The translations under genes and the position numbers were made by a program. Shown piece by piece: positions 1 through 9,801 of a stretch of 28,397 bases of DNA; within the stretch, counting starts at the first letter, position 1; each line of letters starts with the position of its first letter. The stretch lies in the NCBI GenBank assembly GCA_002633005.1, contig NMRA01000396.1, positions 330,749 through 359,145 of the forward strand. Reading direction: 5' to 3'. The stretch is from Phoronis australis (Eukaryota; Phoronida; Phoronidae). The notes under the pieces are model-generated. The model ran no database searches. It was not told where the DNA came from and saw only the letters and a program-made list of their open reading frames with translations.

Positions 1-719
1 GACGAGTAAGTTGATTTGCAGTTTCGTGGCTAATTCACCCACATAATCACGTGCACATTACTTTGGCTCACTAGTATAGTATTTTCTTGACTGGAAGTTT
101 AGATTCCACTGAACTTTGGCTGGTTTATGTTCGTGATGTCTGATCAGTTTCCGAGCCACTGACCGGGACAATGACTCAATCCCGGCCGCCCGCGACGGGC
201 CTGATCGGGCTCCGAGCCACTGGCCAGGTTAACAAACGTTTTGTGTTTAGAACTCAAAAACTCACAAGTCTAAACAACACAGATATAGGTTCTCCTGTCT
301 GTATCTCACGGAAAATACTTCGAAATTATCTCCGAACACACCCCAAACTCCTGCTACGGACCTTATTGGCCTGCTGAACTTTGTAGGCTACGGTGTGTCC
401 AAATACCAATAAATCCGCAAGAGCGAAATAAAACAACACGTTTTTATAAGAACACGGTGTATTTTTAAGGGTTTTATATCGAAGTTTGATGATTTATTGG
501 TGTTAAACGATGACTTCAAGCGATAAGCTGACACCAGTAACCCGTGTTGTGAACTGCTGAACAGACTGCGTGTGAAACCGATGACGTCATTGGATAATTT
601 CAACATCTCTGTCTGCCGTCAGGTGTTAGGTAACGCAACCGTACGTGTCGTTATGGAGTAGATCTACTCGATCTAAATTGATTCAAATTAGGTTGTTTTT
701 GGGTGGCATGCTCCTTTAA
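1..719 (+). repeat. Duplicated CRE/CCAAT cassette, copy 1
   Basis: This stretch is homologous over nearly its whole length to the reverse complement of 17714-18358. By eye roughly three quarters to four fifths of positions agree, with small indels. Shared landmarks, in order, are a GTAAGT-GATTTGC motif at the very start, CTTTGGCTCACTAGTATAGT, GATCNNGNTCCGAGCCACTGGC, CTCCTGTCTGTAT, GTGTATTTTTAAGGGTTTTA, GTGAACTGCTGAACAG, TGACGTCATTGG and GGTTGTTTTTGGGT. Homology stops near 719. The left edge may lie outside the window. A short open frame (171-377) partly matches a frame in the other copy (18204-18013), but with indels and substitutions that do not look like protein-level selection. It could be an old transposon (LTR-like or solo terminal region) or a duplicated promoter plus first exon. 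No transposase, reverse transcriptase or clear terminal repeat is visible. Confidence 0.7.
582..593 (+). promoter_or_regulatory. CRE fused to inverted CCAAT box, cassette copy 1
   Basis: A perfect palindromic CRE (TGACGTCA) is followed directly by TTGG, the reverse of a CCAA box. The same TGACGTCATTGG string is kept in the inverted copy at 17838-17849, while the bases around it have diverged. About 30 bases downstream are donor-like GTCAG/GTGTTA and GTTAG/GTAACG. Known biology: CRE and CCAAT boxes are common core-promoter elements in animals. Promoter activity here is inference. Confidence 0.35.
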
Positions 720-1409
720 GACCAGAATGTCTTAGCCTCGTTTCATGGAATTCCTTAAATTTTTCTCACCATGGTCATCAATGCTTGAATTCGATTACCA
801 ACAATATTGTTACGATATTTCTTCTTTAATGTGTGAATTTGGAATCAACAACTCAATGGAAAAAATTTAGAACGTTTGACGTCATCGGTGGAACTCCGCC
901 ATTGTGTTGTTCTACATCATTCTGCCTTGAGCTGGGATGGTCTCAAAAACAGTATGTTGAATATTGCCGTGGACGAGTAATGTGAAATGGTGCGTGTGCG
1001 GAGGAAGCGGTAACAGCAATCCGATAGCCAATATTTCATTTTTGTGTTCCTATAAGACCCCAAGATAGCCCAGTGGGCACAGGTTCGTGCGCCGGACAAG
1101 AGCATGGGGGTACACTGTGGAGCACGCGATCAGCTCAGGGGCCACGCTGAGCTCAGCCTATTTTGAAAAATCGAACTTCGACCGTTACAGATATTTGATA
1201 AACGTGTAAGTGGACCAAAATAATTGACAAACGGTACAAGTCTTCCATGATTTTGTAACGGACAGAAACGAGTGTTTTACCGGAAATAAAACCTAGTTAG
1301 CATCACATTAAATAGATGTGATCGTTCCTGTCAAATGCACCCAGAAATAAAGTGAATGTGACCCCTATTCGCGGTTGAGCTTTGACAGTCAAGGTAGTAA
1401 AAAGTTCTG
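720..1409. other. Unassigned non-coding stretch with a CRE and a SINE-like patch
   Basis: No convincing gene is seen. A second perfect CRE (TGACGTCA) lies at 877-884 and is followed by a small GGTGGA/TCCGCC inverted repeat and GCCATTGTG, reminiscent of a promoter but unsupported by any adjacent gene. A tRNA-like A-box patch is listed separately at about 1060-1130. AATAAA strings on the plus strand at about 1285 and 1345 have no upstream plus-strand gene to serve. Confidence 0.4.
1060..1130 (+). repeat. Possible tRNA-derived SINE fragment
   Basis: TAGCCCAGTGGGCA matches the Pol III A-box pattern TRGYNNAGTGG very well and is followed by tRNA-like GTGCGCCGGACAAG. A clear B box (GGTTCRANTCC) is missing at the expected distance; GGTACACTGTG is at best a decayed one. 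This is most likely an old SINE head, but chance resemblance is possible. Confidence 0.3.
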
Positions 1410-1604
1410 TTATGGATTTTCAGTACCTATGGCCAGAGTGTCATCACCCCCATCTCCATGCCTGTTTTCATAATACTTGCCAAGCTCATTCACTAAGTTT
1501 TCGTAACTGTCAAAATATATATGTACATATGCTTTAAATTGATTAACGTCTTCCACTGTTGACATCACGTGGCGGGAAACCAAAATTAAGTGTTTTTCTT
1601 TCAT
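1410..1604 (-). CDS. Unassigned open frame or 3'-terminal exon candidate
   Basis: The frame gives 64 residues from an ATG at 1604, ending at TAA. Composition is protein-like: charged, with few repeats, and with an acidic, glycine-containing tail (HGDGGDDTLAIGTENP). An alternative reading is that only 1506-1410 is a terminal exon, because TATATATTTTGACAG just upstream makes a plausible splice acceptor. No family was recognised. No minus-strand AATAAA was seen directly downstream and no upstream exon could be linked. A chance frame cannot be excluded. Confidence 0.25.
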   Translation of the reverse strand: MKEKHLILVSRHVMSTVEDVNQFKAYVHIYFDSYENLVNELGKYYENRHGDGGDDTLAIGTENP

Positions 1605-3533
1605 ATTCCAAATTCTTTAATGATTTCCCAAAATAAGTGTTTAATATTTTATGTTGTAGAATTATTATAGATGGTCTAAAAACAAAAAGTGCAAAGACCC
1701 ATTGTTTGCAAAAAGGACTACTTACTTTAAAGGTATGGGTTAATGTACTTTTTCCTTAGGTAATTACTTTGGGAAAATACAAGAAATTGTTGATTAGCCA
1801 CTTTACCCGCTTTGGTCATATATTCCTAGTGTAGCAAATGTGACAGCGCAAATGGCGCGTTTGTGTCGTTAGCGCAATTACAACGTATACGCTGGACGCG
1901 CGTCCCGTAAAAGCAGCAAACAATTTTGAACTTTGGCAAATGTTCACCTGTTGAAAACTGGAAAACTAATTTTTACTACCTGGTTAACACGTTTGGATAG
2001 ATACAATATGCATAGTTACTCGAAGACTCCATTATTTTAACCGCTGAAACTTTAGGTTACACACCTATTTGGACAGTCGGCATAATAAAATCCCAGCCTT
2101 TTTAAAGAGATAGAGCGACTGTAAGGTACATGTACATGTATGATGTAGCATGGGTCGTGAGAAGAGTGAAAAAGACGTTTTAATTATGACACTACTTTAT
2201 TGGCAATTGACTTACTCCAGTCAACTAACAATATGTACCAATGCCAATACATCGGATAACGTGCACATGAGTCACATTTCACAAAGTTTAACCTGTTTTT
2301 CACAACTTATGCGCTAATCAATTCTAGCAAATTCGGTCATATAAGGTAAATGCAGCTGCAGAGAGCACCAGAAATGTTGAACAAACTGATATGTTACATC
2401 TCCTTTTTAAAAAATATGAAAAAACACTAAACATAAATTGACAATTACTAAACACGTTAAGCAAACCCTCAAGCAAATTTCACTCAACAGACAACAATTT
2501 CACCTTTAGAAACTAATCGAATTATAGTACTTGAGTAGACCGATCCCCATCCAATACATTCGTGCTGTTTAAAGCACTTACAGGTAGTTTTGATTTAAGC
2601 TTTGTGTTCTGTTTGATGAAAAGTGACTTAAGACAGAAACAGTCTACCTCTCCAAATAACTAATTCTGGAAAAGAATTAAAAGTAGCTTTAGCGAACGAT
2701 TAAAGTATTTGCCCATAACTATTACTTACTGGAAAATGCACACATTATTCCGGGACAGTTTTGGGCTAAGGCTAATAGTTACATGATTATAAACTTTGCA
2801 CTTTTGATCTAGGAGCTTAAGAACAAGTATCTGTCTAAATGTCGTAAGCGACTGTTCATGAGACAGAACTGTTGTGAATAGCCGTTTATGTAAATCGATG
2901 GTTGATTGGAATTGGTGTCAATTGGTTTGATTTTATGTTGAAAAGAACTAGAAAAATGAGGTTCTTTTGAACGAGGAGATACTGTAGCCATTAAGATTTG
3001 ACGGTCAGCTTGCTCGGTTTGTAATTACTTAAAGATACAGGGACTAAACTAATATTTTCATTTTGGGCTGTCAAACTTAACGTGCCCAACGTTATGTTAT
3101 GGCTGTCAAACAGCCGTTCGAAAGCCAAGACAAAGGAGTGCAATCATACGAGTTATATTTTAAAGACAAATCGGCTAGTAATCCTATCCCATAATACAAG
3201 TGGAAGTTTACAACGGCAGTTGGATAACCCAATTTATTGAATTCCTCAAAAGCACTTCCAGTTTCAAAGCATACAACATAATTTATAGGCACCTCAATCA
3301 AAATTTTGAAAGAACACTTTCATTTCAACTACGCAACGATAACTGACTTTCACGTTGCGTCTTACATGTAACTTTACTCAAGACTCGGTACCTAAACTTT
3401 CTACTCGATCTTTAAGTTATTTTTGACATTTTCAAGACTTTTCCAAACTCAAGATGATTATATTATTCTGTGCTCGCGCCAGTACATCATGATTCACGCA
3501 ATGATAACACAATAAAAACTGTGAATCCCAGTA
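1605..3533. other. Intergenic DNA, nothing identified
   Basis: The stretch is AT-rich with stops in all frames. Short frames at 2809-2991 and 3092-3301 (minus) have no recognisable domain or splice context. A small alternating GTACATGTACATGTA patch lies near 2127. No transposon ends were recognised. Confidence 0.4.
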
Positions 3534-4075
3534 TGGTGGGCACGAGTGATAGACTAGTACAAAGTGCAAACAAGAAACTGGTGGGCACGAGTGATAGACC
3601 AGTACAAAGTGCAAACAAGAAACTGGTGGGCACGAGTGATAGACCAGTACAAAGTGCAAACGAGAAACTGGTGGGCACGAGTGATAGACTAGTACAAATT
3701 GCAAACGAGTAAGTGGTTTGCACGAGTGATAGACCAGTAAAAAATTCAAACAAGAAACTGGTGGGCACGAGTGATAGACCAGTACAAAGTGAAAACGAGA
3801 AACTGGTGGGCACGAGTGATAGACCTGGAGAAATTGCAATAGCGACTGGTGGAGCCAGTAAAAGTAAAAAATGAGAAACGGTTGGGCACGAGTTTTGCGT
3901 CAGCAGATGTTGGAAGAGGGGAAAACTGGTGGGCATGTGCGATAGACCAGCAGAAGCTACAAACTAGAAAATGGTGAGAAAAAGCGATACACCATTATAA
4001 AGTATAAGCGAGAAACTTGTGGGTACTAGCGATAGACAATCAGTAATTTTAAAAGAGAAACTTGTGGGCATGAGC
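3534..4075 (+). repeat. 45-bp minisatellite, about 12 units
   Basis: The unit is close to TGGTGGGCACGAGTGATAGA followed by CCAGTACAAAGTGCAAACRA and GAAAC. Unit starts fall at 3534, 3579, 3624, 3669 and so on at exactly 45-base spacing. Units from 3534 to about 3715 are near identical. Units from about 3805 onward are progressively degenerate, with small deletions around 3850-3925, and the last recognisable ones are near 4015 and 4061. Because 45 is a multiple of three, several frames stay open on both strands (plus 3470-3712, minus 3432-3839 and minus 3487-3936). The open frames are therefore a by-product of the period and are not evidence for a protein. Confidence 0.9.
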
Positions 4076-5951
4076 TACGGATTTATTATTGCTCATTTTG
4101 ATACAGGTTTTTGTTTTTTCTCGTTATTTTATCAAAAATAACAGCCAAGGATTTCCACTAACTTTCTATTTGATATGGTTTTTGATAGTTTTCAATAAAT
4201 ACCTCGGTGGATAAATGTGTTAGTTGTTTCTTCACTGCCACCCGTTTTACTTGGAAAAGCAATCTTTTTATGTTATATTCAGTGCACCGCAAAGTGTTGA
4301 AATGCGTCCATGCTTGCACCGCCAAGAATATTCATGCTTCTGGGGATGTGTATTAGTATCATATAAATGTTCACAAGATGGCATAGAATATTTTGTCGAA
4401 CTGGTCAGAAAAGTCTATTTGCGAAATTTCAGAGAAATCCGTCAAGGAACTCCAAATATACAGAAGCAGACGTAAACAAATCAAACGGCCACCTCAGGGC
4501 ATTGCGATACTCGCAATCATCCGTAACATATCGTAGTTTATCGCGGAACTCACAGTAATACATTTGCCAAGCTCTACAAAGATTCTGCAAGGCGTTTAGA
4601 AAACAAAGTCGCAGACGCAAACAAAAATGACACTAAAGGGTGCCATAGTAGTCGTACCGTCGTAAGATCGACTTCAGTCGTGGCCTGTCTGTAGAAACAC
4701 ATCAGTCAATTTCTGTCATAATCGTCTGAGTGGTTTGAAGGGTGCAGAGGCGGACGAAAACGACTTCAAAAATACTAAAATGTGGCCACAAAGTATTGCA
4801 GATTCCGTCAAATCTGTCCGAAACTATGTAAGTATTGACTGCTGTAGTTGGGTGATGTCTGAAACAGGTGTCAATTTGGCTATAAGCTACAAAACTTTGA
4901 TTTTTGTTTCACCAATCAAAAGGTTTAAATCAAGTGCTGTTACAATTAAAATGTTTCATGAGTAAATATGCAATGAGAAATTTTAGATATTAGATATTAG
5001 AGAAAAACACTCATGAGCATTCTGTCATGTGTACTTGAATTGAAGTATTATAATGAATTTGCAATAGTTATGGACCCTGTTACGCTGGTACTTTACTAAT
5101 TTGTACAGTGTACCTGAATGCAAATTTGAAAAAGTAGCCACTGTGTGTAATTGAGATGTTAATGAAACTGTACTCTAACACACCTCGAATAAACTTATCC
5201 TAAATACGATCTTTGACGGATATGTCTCTATAAATTTGATATCAGCGGATCTGACTGATGGTAACTATTGTTTTTTTATAACCACTGTATTTTATCTGCC
5301 AATAATTTTGAAGATTGAATACCCTTAAAATAACGCATGCAAGCCCATAGATGTTTAAGCAGAAAACGCGTTTCTTGGGAACATAAAAATGCAGCGTTCC
5401 CAAATGTAAGACCACGGGCTTTCTTCAGTCGATGTAAGACCATACGAGGCCAGTCCTTGTTTTTCGTCGTGTCGTCTGCAAATCACCTGTCTGACAAAAC
5501 AATAACGTATTAAACATTAAAAAGTTGATAAAGCATTGGGTAGTTAAAACTATTCCACGACAATAATGACAAACAACTTGATAAAATTGAAACTGGAAAT
5601 GAAAGTGCTTCATGGGAACACTAAAAATGCAAAATCTCCGAGGTTTGCTCATTTCTAGTTCCGGGTGAAACTGGCAGTTTTTTCAGTGGTTTCTAGTGAC
5701 AATGTTTTTTTTCTTATTTCTGCAAAATCTTGTCATTAAGGTAAAAACAGCATATCCCGAATAGTTTTCATTTTGTGGTGGCCCGGGGTTTTACGTTGCT
5801 TTTGTTCTTAATTTCATTGTCCGTTATCATCATTATCATCGTCAACAACATTTTTGTTATTATAATTATTAATACCGGCTACAAACTCCAAAGATTGCAC
5901 AGAGATGGTTTTTAATCACTTGGTACTACGGACAGCATCGCCTCATTAACG
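4076..5951. other. Intergenic DNA, nothing firm identified
   Basis: No gene is supported. Frames at 4224-4475, 4429-4620 and 4735-4965 overlap each other on opposite strands and show no domain. A GGGAACA(C)TAAAAATGCA string occurs twice, near 5377 and 5610, with a partner GTTCCCAA close to the first, hinting at a small decayed repeat. A CATCATTATCATCGTC and TTATTATAATTATTAA simple-sequence patch lies at about 5828-5872. Confidence 0.4.
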
Positions 5952-5991
5952 GTGCTCCTTGCACCGTCCACGTGCTCCTTGCACCGTCCAC
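5952..5991 (+). repeat. Two-copy tandem repeat of 20 bases
   Basis: GTGCTCCTTGCACCGTCCAC is present twice head to tail with no mismatch and is followed by GTG, the start of a third unit. The unit contains CACGTG at the junctions, an E-box core. Perfect identity suggests a recent duplication. Confidence 0.9.
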
Positions 5992-7000
5992 GTGAACGTT
6001 CTAGAACCGAGAAGGTCATTCCATTTCAGCTGATTTGTATTCTTACCAAAAAAGTCATGTGCACATCTTAGTAATGTATAGGTTTTCGATCGGAGGAATT
6101 CCTGTTTTAGCATCAATGCCATATAAATTACTGAACTGATTATATTTTTTAAAAAGAGACACTACATGCAAACACAAACAGTTAAACAATTATGACTGAG
6201 ACAGCTGTTTACCTGAAAGGTGAGCTAGTTTCATTAGACCAGCACGTCAAACAAAGTTTCCTTTGGATGCTTTGGAGTTATCCTGTGACTATCCTCTTTC
6301 CTAGAGAAACAATTCATGTAGAAACTGAGAGCTAAATTGGTGTATAACTAGAGTTGGTTGCCTGAAACTGAAAGCTATGATGACGAAACATGCTCACCAG
6401 TTTGTTAGTCATAATGCTTTTTGTAACAAAGTCTGGGATTGACGTAATCAGTTGTCTGGTATGACGTCACGGTATTGTCCGGAATATGTGCTTACTTGAG
6501 TTGTGCTAGTTTGGCTATAGTGGTGTTATTATCGTTCTGGCTAATAGGTAGCGGTTTAACCAGACGACGCTGCATACTCGCTGGTTCCCGGACGTGTCAA
6601 AACAGTCAGGTATCATTCAGTAACACGCAATTTATCACTGGTTGATGTAACCTCGGTATTCATTGGTTGGCTTTACAACAAAGAAAGAAAACGGCAGACT
6701 ATGAATACAAAAATTTTACTCTTGTCAGTGGTGCGTCACCATTTTTTTCATTTCTACAATAATGCAGTTTAATAGCCGCGAGCTTCAGATGCACACTCAC
6801 ACATCCGTGGCCGATTTAACCGTGTGTTATTCTTATTGTGTGAATACAGGACAGCAACGTAAACAAAAGTCAGCGACAGTCGAAAATGCACTCCGGAAAG
6901 GCGCAACCGCAATTTTCTGGTTCACATTTGTCTATATAACAGATCACAGATAGAAAAATTCCCGAGGAAAATTACATGATACACGTTCACTACCACCTGA
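5992..7000. other. Intergenic DNA with an isolated CRE
   Basis: A perfect TGACGTCA lies at 6462-6469, with a related TTGACGTAATCA at about 6439. An ATG at 6191 opens a nine-codon frame that meets a donor-like AAAG/GTGAGC, but nothing downstream supports an exon. No transposon ends or domains were seen. Confidence 0.35.
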
Positions 7001-7601
7001 TGGGCCATTGGGAGGAAAGTGTCGCCGGAAAAAGACGAGCGTAATTGTGTACATTACGCCGTTATTTACGCCGTTAACTACGCTGTAAAATTTACGAGCG
7101 TAATTTAATTCTTTACGGCGTAAAATTACGCTCGTTATTTTATTTAAACTCTTAGCCAATGACGTTGGGTTTAACCATCCAAGATCGCGCGCGCTCATGG
7201 AAATACTTATTTACTGGCGGATTTCATGTCTACGATACGAGCGCTGAATCATGGCGGATCAAATCGCTGCTGCCATGTCAGCAATTGTGCAAGAACGAGC
7301 TCAGTGCCCAGCAGCAGTGGTGAATGTTAGGTCATCACTGATTGGTTTAAATTTGGAACGTTCTTAAGGTATTTTACGAGCGTAATTTACGGTGACATTT
7401 ACCCCATTTAATTTACGGGCGTAATTTTACCGTGACCCTTTTGCAATTTTACTAACGCTCGTAGTTACGAGCGTAATTTTACGTCGAAACTTTTCCCCAT
7501 TTAATTTACGAGCGTAATTGTACGGCGACACTCATGCAATTTAATTTACTCTCGTAATTACGAGCGTAATTTTACGGCGACACTTTCCCCTCAACGGCCC
7601 A
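7001..7601 (+). mobile_element. 600-bp non-autonomous TIR element with GAGCGTAATT motifs
   Basis: The ends are inverted: TGGGCC-TTG-G-GGAAAGTGTCGCCG at 7001-7027 is matched by the reverse complement of 7575-7601 with only a few mismatches. The inner flanks carry at least nine copies, in both orientations, of TACGAGCGTAATT, often paired with TTTACGGCG (for example near 7035, 7091, 7123, 7373, 7465, 7506 and 7557). This is the layout of a MITE or deletion derivative with subterminal transposase-binding motifs. The flanks (CCACCTGA on the left, CCGTACCT on the right) show no convincing target duplication, so the superfamily is not assigned. The central 200 bases are unlike the arms and hold a short open frame listed separately. 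Confidence 0.75.
7251..7367 (+). pseudogene. Short 38-codon frame inside the TIR element
   Basis: From ATG at 7251 to TAA at 7365 the frame reads MADQIAAAMSAIVQERAQ followed by 20 more residues. It lies in the non-repetitive, more GC-rich centre of the element, preceded by ATCATGGCGG. It looks like the beginning of a real protein (alanine-rich, helical start), perhaps the N-terminal end of the lost transposase of the parent element or a captured host first exon. No family is recognised and the frame ends after 38 codons. Confidence 0.3.
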
Positions 7602-8265
7602 CCGTACCTATCGGACTCGCAGGGAACCAGCGAGCGCGGGATCGAGGCAGGAGGCACAGAACAGTTCTGGCCAGGGTTTGAGTATCAAAACACACGTCAA
7701 TAGACACGTCACTTTTTCTGTCAAAAACTGTATGCAAAGAATGAAAAATTTTTTAGTAATTTCACACCACAAGCAAAAACCGGAAACTTCTCTTCTCTTG
7801 TGTATTTTTGACCCTTTCACTCCTACTAAAAAGCATGGCAGACTAGTAAGAAAAAAGGGGCAAAAACACAAAATCGACACGTTTAATTCACCCCTAAACC
7901 ATCACTTTCCTGCCGATGCACATCTGAAGCCAATATTAGATTTTGAAACCAAATTCCCTACCCATTCCAAAAATGTGGTCCAAAAGTAATGTCAACCTAC
8001 CGTTTTTTGCAAATCAGGCTTGTCTGAGGGCTACCTGAAATCGCAGCCAATTTCTCAGTTGCTATCCGGGAATTCACAATTGCAACAGTGGGCCATCTTG
8101 AAGAGTGCAGCTACAGCAGAGCAAGTGGTCCTTTCTCATTCCCAACATATTCAACGTAGAAAGTAAATCAGAAATTAAGAGGAGATCCAGAGCCTCTAAA
8201 GGATACACTTGCTTGTCGAAAAGTAGAATAAATATCAGTAAATAAAACAACAAATTTAAAATGGA
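7602..8265. other. Intergenic DNA, nothing identified
   Basis: Two overlapping frames on opposite strands (plus 7678-7989, 103 residues; minus 7880-7608, 90 residues) are open over the same bases. Neither has a domain, splice context or convincing composition, and at most one could be real. Confidence 0.35.
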
Positions 8266-8269
8266 TCAC

Positions 8270-8302
8270 TAATTTTTGGATATAATATCATCCTTCGTCA
8301 AC
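8270..8302 (-). ncRNA. Degenerate hammerhead-like stem downstream of the Penelope-like end
   Basis: On the minus strand, TTGACGAAGGAT, an 8-base loop, then ATCC and a run of A occur about 370 bases 3' of the retroelement stop codon. The arrangement resembles the CUGANGA core, stem II and GAAA of hammerhead ribozymes that are known to be carried by Penelope-like elements. Here the first C is T and GAAA is AAAA, so the core is broken and no self-cleavage is expected. Stems I and III were not identified with confidence. Confidence 0.3.
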
Positions 8303-8640
8303 AGAAACAGAAATAAAGTAAAATCAAACACTATATGATAATTGACATATGATATATGGCGTAATGAGCACGATACATTGTTGAGAAAAAAAGTAAATGA
8401 TGTAATTTAAGAAGTCTTTATGTTCAATCCATTAGGTTCAAGTGTGTTGCGCTTATTTATTCAAAATTGTTCTCTTTAAGTCTGAGAGGGGTACTGAGGT
8501 ATTGGAGTTTCTCTATTATTTCTACAGAAAGATCTTGTAGATTATGTTTTTTGGAATTGAAGTGATTACCTATAATATCAGAAATGTCTTTATGTTTTAT
8601 GTTAAATCTGTGATTGCGAGACCGGTGATTTTAATATTTT

Positions 8641-8682
8641 GGCACTGAAAATGCCCGCGGCCTCAACCTAACTGTTCAGTGC
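8641..8682. repeat. Short inverted repeat at the retroelement stop codon
   Basis: GGCACTGAA at 8641-8649 pairs with TTCAGTGCC at 8674-8682 across a GC-rich loop of 24 bases. The right arm contains the stop codon of the Penelope-like frame. It may be part of the 3' UTR structure or chance. Confidence 0.5.
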
Positions 8683-8873
8683 CACATATCCCATAAGTGT
8701 GACTGTTGAAACCTTGGTCCACCTTGTTTACTTAGAGAAGGGCGTTCGATGCGTTTGCAAAGAGCTTTTTGACACCCTTTCCGAACCAGTCTTCCTCACA
8801 GTCTAGGATAGTGATATCATCTGTGTTAAAATCATGTCCAGTGCCAATGGCGTGTCCGCCACGCAACGTCGCT
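8676..8873 (-). pseudogene. Penelope-like element remnant, C-terminal GIY-YIG endonuclease end
   Basis: Read on the minus strand, the frame encodes GHAIGTGHDF, then DITILDCEEDWFGKGVK, and, after a shift of one base in a run of A near 8768, KALCKRIERPSLSKQGGPRF and QQSHLWDMWH before a TGA at 8676-8678. This is the C-terminal block of the GIY-YIG endonuclease of Penelope-like retroelements (family pattern: H-x-x-x-x-x-GH, then D-W-x-x-RGVKEA, then PSLN-x-x-GG). In intact elements the domain follows a reverse transcriptase and nicks target DNA. The GIY and YIG motifs and all of the reverse transcriptase are absent, and an in-frame stop lies just upstream of the recognisable part, so the copy is 5'-truncated, frameshifted and dead. 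Which lineage it belongs to cannot be said from so short a piece. Confidence 0.8.
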
Positions 8874-8889
8874 CACTCACCAACTACAA

Positions 8890-9801
8890 ACGTGCAATTT
8901 GCAGTTTACAACAATATACGTAACTAAATTCCCACTGACGGGAAGAGATAATCAGGGCGGTTATATTCCTGCTACTACTATATGTCATGTCATTATGTGC
9001 TTATACAAGTTGGAATATAAGATTAAGCAATCTTGAATTATCCCAGGAAAATCGGTTTAACAAAAAAACGCTTATCGAAAGTTCGACAGGCTGTTTTCTT
9101 TTAAATTTGAGTCGTGAAGGAAAATAGCTTAAACTCGATAGAGAATTTTAGTTTATACGGGAATCAAATCAAAACAGATGCCATAGAAACTATTTTTAAC
9201 AGGGCCTTCAGCATAAAGGTGCTTTTGTTATTCTGGATAGTCTTACCGACAATTTAACAACACAAGATGTTGAAAAACACTTGAACGCGGGCACGCAAAA
9301 TGAACATGCAACGTAGCATTTACGTACCGTTGCGCCACCGCCAGAAAAAAGCAAACAAGCACTTACCTATACCCAATTTTGCTTATTTGGGCAACTAGAA
9401 AATGCACGTTCCGCCGAAGAGGAGCTAGCCTTTGATTTGGAGCACGATTTTTTTTCCTAATTCAGTTGAGAAGCGATTTTTGATATCGCTACGAAATGTT
9501 CCGAGACCAGGCTCGGGAAATTAATTGGCACACTGTGATTGTAGAGCTTGGTCTCAAGCAAAAACGAACTAACAGATATTGACAACCTCAGAAATCATAT
9601 TTCATTTTACCTACGGATTTTTTAACCAATTTCGAAACAATTACGGGTCTAAATCACATTTTGACGCAACCACTTTAAACATAGGTTCTATAGGAAATCA
9701 CTATCAACCTTGCAGGCAGGTATCACGATCCTTTAGATCCACCAGGGATCTTTAAAAATCATCTGCCAAATTACAAAATCCATTACAGTTTTGTTACCTG
9801 T
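8890..9801. other. Intergenic DNA, nothing identified
   Basis: AT-rich sequence with stops in all frames and no recognised repeat ends. The first part may belong to the truncated retroelement insertion or to the target DNA; the boundary could not be placed. Confidence 0.35.

Noticed and set aside
3432-3936. Repetitive minus-strand frames with 15-residue repeats (two overlapping frames) and a plus-strand one
   Set aside because: All three frames are open because the 45-base period is divisible by three. They stop where the repeat decays, and no flanking exon or start context is visible.
3534-4075. CRISPR-like regular array
   Set aside because: Repeats are contiguous with no unique spacers, and the genome is clearly animal.
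6370-6395. Hammerhead-like TGATGACGAAAC string
   Set aside because: The leading C of the core is absent and there is no room for stem II between TGATGA and GAAA.
7608-7989. Overlapping frames on opposite strands (103 and 90 residues)
   Set aside because: They cover the same bases with no recognisable protein character in either.
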